A stretch of DNA of 14,946 nucleotides, from assembly GCA_016256075.1 (NCBI GenBank), contig SDVU01000333.1:1-14946 (forward strand). The letters are read 5' to 3'. Each line of letters begins with the position of its first letter. The stretch's first letter is position 1. Shown here one piece after another: positions 8,380-14,653 of the stretch. The position numbers were made by a program, and so were the translations under genes. Below the pieces are notes generated by a model that did not search any database, was not told the origin of the DNA, and worked only from the letters and a program-made list of their open reading frames with translations. The DNA comes from Dictyocoela muelleri. Its lineage: Eukaryota; Microsporidia.

Positions 8380-8940
8380 CCTAATACTAAAATGCAGCTA
8401 CAGCGTTTTTTAGGTTTAATAAATTACGACAGATCTTTCATTCCGAAACTTGCTGACAAGTTAAAACCGTTTTACAATTTAATTATTGAAAATAAAAACA
8501 AAATACATTGGTGTGAAGTAAGTAATAAAGCATTTGAAAATTTCATGCCCAATAATAATGATGAATTCTTTCTAGAATCAGACGCCTCCGGTATAGGCCT
8601 GGGAGCAGTTCTTAAACAATCAAATCGGGCCGTAGCGTATATTTCTCGAGTATTAAAAGGTTTCTGAGAAAAACTATCAATCACTGAAAGAGAGACTTTA
8701 GCCACACTTTGGGCTATGAAAAAAATGGAGTTTTATCTTATTGGAAGAAAATTTAATTCAATTAGCGATCATAAGGCGATTGAAGAAATTCATAAAAAAA
8801 GAGTATTCGGATCACCAAGAATTCAAAGGTATTTAGAAAGATTTTCAAAGTTTGATTTTACAGTCATATTCAGAGAAGTGAAAAAACTAGAACAGGCCGA
8901 TACAATGAGTAGATGTTTTTTACAAACTGAAAAGAATAAG
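8380..8940 (+). pseudogene. RT connection and RNase H region (fossil)
   Basis: RFLGLINYDRSFIPKLAD is the typical post-polymerase block of Ty3/gypsy elements. FFLESDASGIGLGAVLKQ, AVAYISR and FNSISDHKAIEEI are RNase H blocks with the catalytic Asp positions in context. RNase H removes the RNA strand after copying in working relatives. Confidence 0.85.
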
Positions 8941-8969
8941 AAAGCTAAACAGATGCAGAAAATAAAATT

Positions 8970-9812
8970 TTAAAAATACATTCAGAGCATGGCCATAGAA
9001 AAACTATAGAAAATATATTAATTGAAAATGATATAAACATATCAAAGCATAGACTAGATGAAATTTTGAAAAAAAGAGTAAAATATGTAACGTAAATTCC
9101 AAAAAGCGTAAAAAAACTTGCAAGTTTGTAGAAACAAAAGAACCTGGAGAGAAAGTAGGGTTTTATTTATTTGAGATAACCAAAAATAAGCGCATAATAG
9201 TAGTTATAGACTATTTCAGTCGTTTTGCGTTCGGGGAAGTTTTAAATAATAAAAAATCAGGTGATATTTTGAAGTTCATAGACAAAACCTATAATAAGTT
9301 TAAATTTAATACTTGATAGTAGATAAAGGTAAGGATTTTGATAATAATAATCCGAGAAATGGGCTGCTGAAAATAAAGTGGCTTTAGAGTATAGTGTTCC
9401 ATATTATCATCAAAGCAATGGAAGAGTTGAAAGAATGAATAGAACTATTAGAGATGGTATAAAGCGAAAAAAAGGGCTATTGAGAGAGTTTTATAAAAAG
9501 TTCTACAAAAGTACAACCATAAAATGATACATAGGGGATTATGCATTACTCCCTATGAGGCTTTATTATATGAAAATAGAGATCGCGTCATTAAAAATGA
9601 ATTAAGTTACAGAAAAGAATTTAAGGAAAACAAATTGAAAAAGTTTGATTTTGGACAAAAAGTAATCATAAAAAATGAACTAAAGAAAAAGAAAATGGAT
9701 AAAAAATTTAATAAATTCAGAGAAATAGAAGAAATTCTAGGAATAAACTCATATAAAATATTACTCAAGAATGGTAAAAGTATGGTAAGGCATAGTAGTC
9801 AATTGAAGCCTT
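8970..9812 (+). pseudogene. Integrase region (fossil)
   Basis: The order of parts is an HHCC-type N-terminal finger (a GHRKTIENILIE-like block near 8990), a core with VVIDYFSRFAFGEVL (first catalytic Asp) and YSVPYYHQSNGRVERMNRT (the usual glutamate helix near 9395-9450), then ITPYEALLYENRD and a lysine-rich C-terminal tail up to the polypurine tract. The zinc finger is less clear than the core. Integrase inserts the DNA copy in working relatives. Confidence 0.8.
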
Positions 9813-9816
9813 AGCC

Positions 9817-9822
9817 GGGGGA
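9817..9822 (+). promoter_or_regulatory. Polypurine tract of the LTR element
   Basis: GGGGGA lies immediately before the TG of the 3' LTR, the place where plus-strand DNA synthesis is primed in LTR elements. It is short but well placed. Confidence 0.7.
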
Positions 9823-10074
9823 TGTTGAACATATTGATATGTTCACATATATCTCGTGCTGAAAGTTTTATCATCTGGAAGAAGATATTATGATAATGGA
9901 TGTTTTAGATGATATTTCAGGTTTTTATTGAAATAAATATTGTTTATTTAAGGTTTAAGATAACATGTTAGAGGTTTAAATATAAAAGAAATATTTATTA
10001 AATAAGGTATGCACTTTTTAGAAAATTCTTCTTTTAATTTTCACGTTAACTCCGGTGAGTCGATAAACCCAACC
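9823..10074 (+). repeat. 3' LTR, 252 bp
   Basis: This is the partner of 6333-6584, about 92-93% identical by eye and of equal length. A short frame starting MHFLENSSFNFHVNSGES at 10009 is shared with the 5' LTR (MHFLKNSS at 6518). Confidence 0.9.
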
Positions 10075-10079
10075 GTCAC
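10075..10079 (+). repeat. Right 5-bp target duplication of the LTR element
   Basis: GTCAC here pairs with GTAAC at 6328-6332, with one difference. Together they fix both ends of the insertion. Confidence 0.7.
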
Positions 10080-10570
10080 AATCTCTCAAAATAGATACGT
10101 TTTCATGAGTACCATTATGATAATTCTTCTGTCATCGGTGTATACCGAATCATACAAAACAAATCGTTCACCATTTTTCGTATACTTATAGGCTTCAGGA
10201 ATGTCATTATAAGAAGATAAGGCACGATTTAGGCTATTTTTTCTCAGTAACTTTTTCGGTTTCTTAAAGTTTTGATGTTTTGCAGTTGAATTAGATCTTC
10301 AAATGATTTACCAGACAATATACGGCAGATTATATTCTTTGAAGGTTCATTAATTGCAAGAGAGTCCTTATTAATAATATTTCTCGTATTTATTTTTAAG
10401 GTTACACTCTTGTTGACATCATGTGAGTGTATTTATTCGCTATGGTCAATATCGTCAGCATCAGTAAAAATCTTTGAATTACATATTGTTCTCTCGCCAC
10501 ATCTTCATCTATATCCTTTCTTTATTGAATGACCTTGTCAGTGATAGAGATGGCCTTCAAGCTCAGCCAT
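10080..10570 (-). pseudogene. MULE transposase, N-terminal part (MULE-2)
   Basis: This upstream half of the MULE-2 transposase is separated from 5471-6327 by the LTR insertion. The likely start is the ATG at 10570 (MAELEGHLYH), which stays in frame with a worn FLYWCH-type finger: RCGERTICNSKIFTDAD, then HSHDVNKSV in the next part, giving the expected Cys and H-x-H ligands. The linker ILSGKSFEDLIQLQNIKTL and RNRKSY follow. Then come IPEAYKYTKNGERFVLYDS and VYTDDRRIII, and after a one-base frame change GTHENVSILRDCD, which leads straight to YWIMDGTF across the insertion. Several stops (including one in the finger, one before I-H-S-H and one after KSY) make it dead. The finger would bind the element ends in working relatives. 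Confidence 0.8.
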
Positions 10571-10639
10571 CTCTTTTTTTTTTCTGTAGTATGTCTAACA
10601 ATTGTTTTCGTTCATTTTTTTAGGTTTTTTTTAAAAAAT

Positions 10640-10689
10640 AATTTTATGCTCGAATTCGGGAAAAAAGCCATTTTAGTCGAATTAGGGCG
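10640..10689 (-). repeat. Right terminal inverted repeat of MULE-2
   Basis: Read on the minus strand it begins CGCCCTAATTCGACTAAA and aligns with the left end from 5329. Just outside lies a short hairpin, TTAGGGC-GCA-GCCCTAA, also with a 3-base loop. Confidence 0.65.
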
Positions 10690-10712
10690 CAGCCCTAAGC
10701 GATGATTTTTTT

Positions 10713-11002
10713 TTAAAAAATATCGATACTAACAGAAAGAGAAGATGTACGTGGATTAATGCACGTCCAACAATAGCCATCTATTGGGATTTTTATTTTG
10801 GTATCACTATGATAAAATTCATTATACATGCCAACATTTCATAATATATTTATGAAACCCATTAAGGTCAAAAATTGTCTTTTGACAACTTATAGGTCAT
10901 CTTACGCTCTATGATAGATTCGGTGATATCCAGTTCCATGATTTCTTTGTCATCTAACAAAAAAGAAGAATTTTAATTTTTTTTAACAGATTTTCTTGGC
11001 AT
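10713..11002 (-). pseudogene. Merlin/ISXO2-like transposase N-terminal remnant
   Basis: From an ATG at 11002 the minus strand reads MPRKSVKKN, a stop, then FLLDDKEIMELDITESIIERK in frame. After further breaks it reads MYNEFYHSDTKIKI and PIDGYCWTCINPRTSSLSV. The pattern of a helical start followed by K-x-x-DGYxWxC is that of the N-terminal zinc-binding part of ISXO2/Merlin transposases, where SIR-x-GSFF should come next. Only this N-terminal piece is present, and the DDE core is absent. It abuts the right end of MULE-2, so MULE-2 may have landed in it, but I found no continuation beyond the left end. The family call rests on one motif and is moderate to weak. Confidence 0.4.
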
Positions 11003-11048
11003 CTTTAAGGGAGGGTGTTAAAATTTTCCTAAAACGACATCTAAATAA

Positions 11049-11158
11049 CATGAAACAAACTAACTGTGTATTACCTAGTCATTGATAAAACTAAAATTGA
11101 ATAAGGCCTAGTTTCTTATAGCTTGGGTGTAATGTATAAGGAATACACATAAAAACAG
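11049..11158 (+). mobile_element. Diverged SINE-like fragment
   Basis: The stretch contains CATGAAAC, TATTACCTAGTCATTGATAA, AACTAAAATTG and later GTATAAGGAATACACATAAA. These align in order with the SINE body segment CATGAAAA, CTATATCCTG, TCATTGATAAAACGAAAAT and GTATTATAGGAACACCAAGA. It has neither the tRNA-like head nor the 3' end. It is probably an old copy or a relative of the same SINE family. Confidence 0.5.
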
Positions 11159-11177
11159 AAGGGTAGAGCTCAAACTC

Positions 11178-11209
11178 GCCAAAGGCAAGTTTTGCCAACC
11201 GCCTTTGGC
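11178..11209. repeat. Short palindrome with GCCAAAGGC arms
   Basis: GCCAAAGGC (11178-11186) pairs with GCCTTTGGC (11201-11209), and an inner GGCAA/TTGCC pairing is also possible. The GCC-TTT-GGC core recurs at the tips of the terminal hairpins near 12322 and 13333. Confidence 0.6.
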
Positions 11210-11266
11210 AAGATAGTTTGTGTCTTAACCGAACTAACCATTTTTAATTGTTATAAGGGATATATA

Positions 11267-11290
11267 CAGTCTATCCTCTAATAACGGAAA
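11267..11290 (+). repeat. Left terminal inverted repeat of the pogo element
   Basis: CAGTCTATCCTCTAATAACGG matches the complement of the right end at GTCTA-CCTCT-TA-CGGAA. A second, weaker unit (TATTAGAAATACCG) follows near 11310. Confidence 0.75.
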
Positions 11291-11343
11291 AAAATATAAA
11301 AAAACCAATATTAGAAATACCGATTATAAAATAGAAAATCGCT

Positions 11344-11788
11344 TTAATTATTTTCACGCTTAACATAATCAAGCATTGTGGCTTGTCTTTTTGTTTTTGA
11401 TTCATCAAATTCTCTTTTAAATTGATATAAACTTTCTAAGATTTCTAGATCATTGATTAAAAGATAATTTTCAAGTTTATCTATGTGCTTAGTAGCCTCA
11501 AGATACGTCAAAGTTTTTTTTTCTAGAACATTTGTATTAACTTGTGAGTTTGTTTCTCTAGATTCAATTGATAAAGATTCCTAAAATAAAGATTCGAGAT
11601 TTTCTATTTCAAACTTAATATCTCCTATAAAATTATCCATATCATCATTTTTATTATAACATGGTATAGTTTCTTCTTCGTTTTCATGAGTCTTTTTAGC
11701 TGAAAATCCTTTAAAATTCACCATGTCGTTCCAAATTGCTTTTATATAACAATTTATAATCGTTTCACTTGAACACACTCCAAGAGTC
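11344..11788 (-). pseudogene. pogo/Tigger transposase, C-terminal part
   Basis: Just beyond the SINE-2 insertion the frame reads LYLTLGVCSSETIINCYIKA, the C-terminal helix block of Tigger/pogo transposases (the S-x-x-TI-x-NC-x-x-KA pattern). It then runs through an acidic stretch to a TAG at 11581-11583. The same frame continues open past that stop, through ESLSIESRETNSQVN and DLEILESLYQFKREFDESK. It ends in RQATMLDYVKREN and TAA at 11344-11346, the Q-x-T(I/M)L-x-(Y/F) ending typical of the family. So this part holds a single internal stop. Tail sequences of this kind bind no DNA as far as I know. Confidence 0.8.
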
Positions 11789-11803
11789 AAGTATAAATTT
11801 AAG
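11789..11803 (+). repeat. Left 15-bp target duplication of SINE-2
   Basis: AAGTATAAATTTAAG is repeated exactly at 12253-12267 on the far side of SINE-2. Perfect duplications of this length are the mark of LINE-type target-primed insertion. Confidence 0.9.
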
Positions 11804-12252
11804 GGGCCATATAGCTCAGTGGTTAACACTCTTGAATGTTAAATTTAAGTATCATGGTTCGAATCCAGCTGACGTCACTCTTTAATAAATAAGGAGAAAA
11901 TGACATTAAGCGGTCATAAATATATAATTATAGTATAATATACATTTATTCCAGTGTGGTATAGCTGATTAAGACTTGGTCTAATATGACAATGAAGCAG
12001 AAGGGACTCTACTAGGTTTGGGGATGAGTGCGGCGACGCATCTCGGCAAAAAGTATGAAAAATTAAAATTCATGAAAAAGCTACTAATTACTTGTATCCT
12101 GCTGAGTCATTGATAAAACGAAATTTCGCTTACAGCTGGGCTTCTGGGTATCTTAGGAAGTGACGTATTATTGGAACACCAGGAACCAAAGGTCTGAAGA
12201 CAACTCTTCGGGTTGGCAGCTATGGATGTTGTCAGCATGTAATATAATATAT
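11804..12252 (+). mobile_element. tRNA-derived SINE, copy 2 (inserted in pogo transposase)
   Basis: This is a full-length 449-bp copy. The A-box TAGCTCAGTGG (11812-11822) and B-box GGTTCGAATCC (11856-11866) both match the polymerase III consensus. A weak anticodon-like arm, CTTGA with TTAAG, lies between them. The body repeats the SINE-1 body, including the GNRA-capped hairpin at 12026-12044. The 3' end is GTTGTCAGCATGTAATATAA. It lacks 13 bases (between GAAGAC and AACTCTTCGG) that the partial copy at 13337-13432 keeps and SINE-1 has in related form. It sits between perfect 15-bp duplications in the coding sequence of the pogo transposase, which reads on in frame if one duplication is taken away. 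Confidence 0.85.
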
Positions 12253-12267
12253 AAGTATAAATTTAAG
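12253..12267 (+). repeat. Right 15-bp target duplication of SINE-2
   Basis: This is an exact repeat of 11789-11803. A third, slightly altered version (AAGTATAAATTAAGG) occurs at 13433-13447 because the junction was duplicated. Confidence 0.9.
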
Positions 12268-12317
12268 CGAATCTACTAGCTTAAAATCTTAAAGAACGTC
12301 GTAATATGTTTTTGTTT
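12253..12317 (-). pseudogene. Small duplicated piece of pogo transposase
   Basis: On the minus strand it encodes KQKHITTFFKILS followed by two stops and IRLNLYL, the same residues found at the end of the large transposase part at 13433-14490. It is continuous with the right target duplication of SINE-2. It is a by-product of the junction duplication. Confidence 0.8.
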
Positions 12318-12321
12318 GGCA

Positions 12322-12395
12322 ATCCGGAAAAATGCCTTTGGCATTTTTCCGAATTTTTCGGGCATTTTATCCGGAAAAATGCCCGGATTTTTTTT
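12322..12395 (+). repeat. Left terminal inverted repeat with hairpin tip
   Basis: It matches the complement of about 13259-13333. The first 33 bases fold on themselves around TTT. Confidence 0.8.
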
Positions 12396-12678
12396 ATAAT
12401 TATAAGTAGAAAATAAATCAATACTGAGAATAAAACTATGAAATTTAATAGTATAAAAAATAAACAAAATAATATAAATTATAAAATACAAAAAATTTAT
12501 AATCAAATAGAGGTTAAAAAATTGTAAATAAAAATTTTAAAAAAAAATTTTTAGTCATCTAATATTATATAGAATATAAGTTTTTGTATATTAATTATAA
12601 TTATGCAGTATTATTGTATAAAAAATTTTCAAATTATCATTACTCTTTCTTTTTGAAGCAGAAATTATAAAAGAATTG

Positions 12679-12987
12679 AAATTCCGGTTCTCCAACGGTG
12701 TAGTCAATCCTAAAAGTCATATCTATAGAAAAAACGAACATAAATAAAGATAATCGAAATTTCACGTTATTTAATAATCCTGGAGTTTTTTATTATATAA
12801 GCATTTTTTATGTTCAAGTGCGGAAATTTGCTTCGCAAATTTCCTAATTTGAACATAAAAAAATGATTATATAAAAAAGACTTCAGGATTATTAAATAAC
12901 GTGAAATTTCGATTATCTTTATTTATGTTCGTTTTTCCTATAAATATGACTTTTAGGATTGACTAAACCGCTGGAGAACCGGAATTT
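12679..12987. mobile_element. Hairpin MITE, copy 3, nested in the 1-kb element
   Basis: Arms of about 150 bases are roughly 92-93% identical by eye and meet at a 3-base loop (TTC, near 12843) in AAATTTGC/GCAAATTT. The termini AAATTCCGGTTCTCCAACGGT and their complement resemble the GGTTCTACAACGGTTT ends of copies 1 and 2, so this is probably a second subfamily. No coding capacity and no clear target duplication are seen. Confidence 0.75.
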
Positions 12988-13084
12988 TGTTTAGAGTGCT
13001 CAAATCTTCCATCTCCGTAAAATCATGACATATTATTTAAGATAAGTCATTGTACCTTAATTTTTCTTATAAAAAATATTTTTA

Positions 13085-13215
13085 TCATGAGAACAAATGT
13101 TTTAGGCCTATTCGAGCAACTATTTCAAATACATCTTTAAACAGAATTTGATCGTCTTAAAAATATTGTTTAAATTTTTCTAAATTTTTTTTGCCACTTC
13201 TATATGACTTTATCA
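13085..13215 (-). pseudogene. Worn coding-like stretch in the 1-kb element
   Basis: The minus strand reads KSYRSGKKNLEKFKQYF, a stop, then DDQILFKDVFEIVARIGLK in the same frame, ending at TGA 13085-13087. I do not recognise it. It might be the last trace of the transposase of the autonomous parent, or chance. Confidence 0.2.
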
Positions 13216-13258
13216 ATTTTATTTTATTCAAGTAGAGTATAATTATATTTTTTTATAA

Positions 13259-13333
13259 AAAAAAATCCGGGTTTTTTTTCGGATAAAATGCCCGAATGCT
13301 ATCCGGAAAAATGCCTTTGGCATTTTTCCGGAT
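13259..13333 (-). repeat. Right terminal inverted repeat with hairpin tip
   Basis: This is the partner of 12322-12395. The outer 33 bases form a perfect 15-bp stem, ATCCGGAAAAATGCC with its complement, around TTT. Confidence 0.8.
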
Positions 13334-13336
13334 AAC

Positions 13337-13432
13337 ATTGGAACACCAGGAAATAAAGGTCTGAAGACTATGGTTGGAGACAACTCTTCGGGTTGGCAGC
13401 TATGGATGTTGTCAGCATGTAATATAATATAT
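13337..13432 (+). mobile_element. SINE 3' fragment (part of the junction duplication)
   Basis: This is the last ~95 bases of the SINE, from ATTGGAACACCAGG to GCATGTAATATAATATAT. It keeps 13 bases missing from SINE-2. It is not a separate insertion: it is continuous with the pogo sequence in the same way as the end of SINE-2. Confidence 0.8.
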
Positions 13433-13497
13433 AAGTATAAATTAAGGCAAATATACTAGCTTAAAATCTTAAAGAACGTCGTAATATGTTTTTGTTT
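13337..13497 (+). repeat. Right copy of the SINE/pogo junction duplication (161 bp)
   Basis: This is the partner of 12170-12317, about 96% identical outside a 13-base gap. The left side of the pair continues into the SINE body and the right side into the pogo transposase, so the order is that of a long target duplication. Confidence 0.85.
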
Positions 13498-14490
13498 TAT
13501 TATATTCAATATCATGGTCTATTTTGCATTCAGTTTCTTTTTATAAAGAGTTTTTAAAGAAATTATAATTTCTTGGTCAAGAGGTTGTATCATTGATGTT
13601 AACCCCTGTGGAATGTGAAGGGGTTATACATTACCATACTCTATGCCAATTGAATGAACTGGTGCATTATCTAATGCTAAAAGAATCTTTCTATTTTCAG
13701 ACTTAATCTTGTTGTTTAAAAAATCATGCCATGATACAAATATCTTTAAATTACACCATGCTATATTGTTGTGAGCATATTTGATCTTTAGCTTATCGAA
13801 ATCTAGATTTTTCAACCCCATTGGCATTTTAGCTTTACTAATAAGCAATGTAGTAATTTTCCCCTAGTATACTTACACAAAACAATAGTGTAACTCATTC
13901 CTTGTTAAATTTACTGCTAATTTTTTATTCTCATTTGTATAAAATAGTTCTTTTGGATGTACATTTGAAGAAAAATCCAGTTTAATCGCAATTGAAGTAT
14001 TTTCCAGCATATATTCTTTTAGTTTTAAACTATAAAATACACTATGCGCTCATGTTCAACAAGACCCGATTCTCCTTTATGAATTTACTACTAATATTAT
14101 GTCGTAACTTAAAATTTTGCAACCAACCATTAGATGCATTAAAATTTTGAACTTTATAGATTGTTGCCAATTCATTGCCATCTCTTGTATGTTGGAATCT
14201 TGAAACGTGTAAAATATTTGTCTCCTGTTATTGAACCATTCAAATAATCTTTAATCAAAAAAACAAGAAGTAATGTAGTTTTTAATTTTTTCTTCATTAA
14301 AAATTTTTTCTTCATTAAAAATTTTTTCTTTATTTTTTTAAAAAATGTCATTTATGGTAGGAACAGGACAGCTAAACTCAAAACTCAATATTTCAACTTT
14401 ATAGTAGGATTAGATTGTTTAAACTTTAATATATTTATCTTTTCTTTTGTAGATAATCTTTTACGTGTTGTTTTTAGATGGAATGATTTT
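13433..14490 (-). pseudogene. pogo/Tigger (DDE_1) transposase, main part
   Basis: The parts in order are as follows. An N-terminal helix-turn-helix (RKRLSTKEKINILKFKQSNP, about 14340-14490). A CENP-B-type helix-turn-helix (WFNNRRQIFYTFQDSNIQE and FNASNGWLQNFKLRH, about 14090-14260). Then the catalytic core: FNCD-stop-TGFFFKCTSKRT with the first D at 13985-13987; KITTLLISKAKMPMGLKN, NNIAW and ILLALDNAPVHS with the second D at 13669-13671; and LHIPQGLTSMIQPLDQEII with the third D at 13576-13578. All three D codons survive, but the E after the first D is a stop, NV is followed by TAA where K is usual, and frameshifts separate the helix-turn-helix blocks. No clear start ATG is visible. It ends at SINE sequence and resumes at 11788. 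Confidence 0.85.
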
Positions 14491-14594
14491 ATTTTGGGGT
14501 AAAAAAATTCGAATCTTAAAAAAATTAAAATTCAGATATAACAGAAGCTAGCATATAACTAAAAATTCAAAAAATGTTTATGAAAAAAGAAAAA

Positions 14595-14651
14595 TTCCGA
14601 TATCAATGAGGTTCCGGATTAAAGAGGTTCCGATATCAAGAGGGTAGACCA
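14595..14651 (-). repeat. Right terminal inverted repeat of pogo, three ~17-bp units
   Basis: Units start at 14595, 14612 and 14628: TTCCGATATCAATGAGG, TTCCGGATTAAAGAGG and TTCCGATATCAAGAGGG. The outer bases GTAGACCA abut TA. Repeated terminal units of this type are where pogo-like helix-turn-helix domains usually bind. Confidence 0.75.
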
Positions 14652-14653
14652 TA

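Larger units (their letters stand above)
6333..10074 (+). mobile_element. Ty3/gypsy LTR retrotransposon, broken fossil
   Basis: The 3,742-bp element has two 252-bp LTRs, a polypurine tract next to the 3' LTR and 5-bp flanking target duplications. Its parts run gag-like region, CCHC zinc knuckle, aspartic protease, reverse transcriptase, RNase H, integrase. Placing integrase after RNase H is the Ty3/gypsy (Metaviridae) order and not Ty1/copia. It is short for the family. It carries roughly ten or more breaks and cannot be active. The LTRs differ at about 18 bases and two single-base gaps (about 7-8%), so insertion was not recent, though later than MULE-2. No envelope gene is seen. Confidence 0.9.
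5329..10689 (-). mobile_element. MULE DNA transposon (MULE-2), split by an LTR element
   Basis: The left end (CGCCCGAATTTGACCAAA, from 5329) and the complement of the right end (CGCCCTAATTCGACTAAA, ending at 10689) align as terminal inverted repeats of about 28 bases. The left end also forms its own hairpin, with a 15-bp stem CCCGAATTTGACCAA (5331-5345) pairing with 5364-5378. Removing the LTR element and one target duplication leaves about 1.6 kb, the same as MULE-1. The transposase family differs from MULE-1 in its C-terminal part. No 9-bp target duplication was found. Confidence 0.75.
12170..12317 (+). repeat. Left copy of the SINE/pogo junction duplication (148 bp)
   Basis: It runs from ATTGGAACACC in the SINE to TTTTTGTTT in the pogo transposase and is repeated at 13337-13497. 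Apart from a 13-base gap I count about six mismatches. The two copies bracket the inverted-repeat element exactly as a target-site duplication would. Confidence 0.85.
12322..13333. mobile_element. ~1-kb non-autonomous terminal-inverted-repeat element
   Basis: The left end, and the right end read on the other strand, share about 75 bases: ATCCGGAAAAATGCC, a 3-base loop, GGCATTTTTCCG, then CGGGCATTTTATCCG and CCGGATTTTTTTT. Each terminus starts with its own hairpin (ATCCGGAAAAATGCC-TTT-GGCATTTTTCCGGAT at the right end). The inside is A+T-rich and has no recognisable transposase; a worn minus-strand frame at 13085-13215 is the only coding-like part. A hairpin MITE lies in its middle. Its superfamily is unknown. 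It is flanked by the 148/161-bp duplications instead of a short target repeat. Confidence 0.75.
11267..14651 (-). mobile_element. pogo/Tigger DNA transposon with nested insertions
   Basis: The left end is CAGTCTATCCTCTAATAACG (from 11267), and the complement of the right end is TGGTCTACCCTCTTGATATC (from 14651). TA flanks both ends (11265-11266 and 14652-14653), the pogo-type target duplication. Three tandem ~17-bp units starting TTCCGATATC or TTCCGGATTA fill the right end at 14595-14644. The transposase is on the minus strand. Taking away SINE-2, the 1-kb inverted-repeat element and one copy of each duplication leaves about 1.7-1.8 kb, a normal pogo size. Confidence 0.85.

Noticed and set aside
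10009-10191. A 60-codon plus-strand frame as a gene
   Set aside because: It begins in the 3' LTR and runs antisense into the N-terminal MULE-2 transposase.
12276-12506. A 76-codon minus-strand frame as a gene
   Set aside because: It joins A+T-rich interior and terminal hairpin of the 1-kb element to the duplicated pogo piece KQKHITTFFKILS, so it is a chance fusion.
13337-13432. A third independent SINE insertion
   Set aside because: Its junction with the pogo sequence is the same as that of SINE-2, so it arose by duplication of the locus and not by a new insertion.
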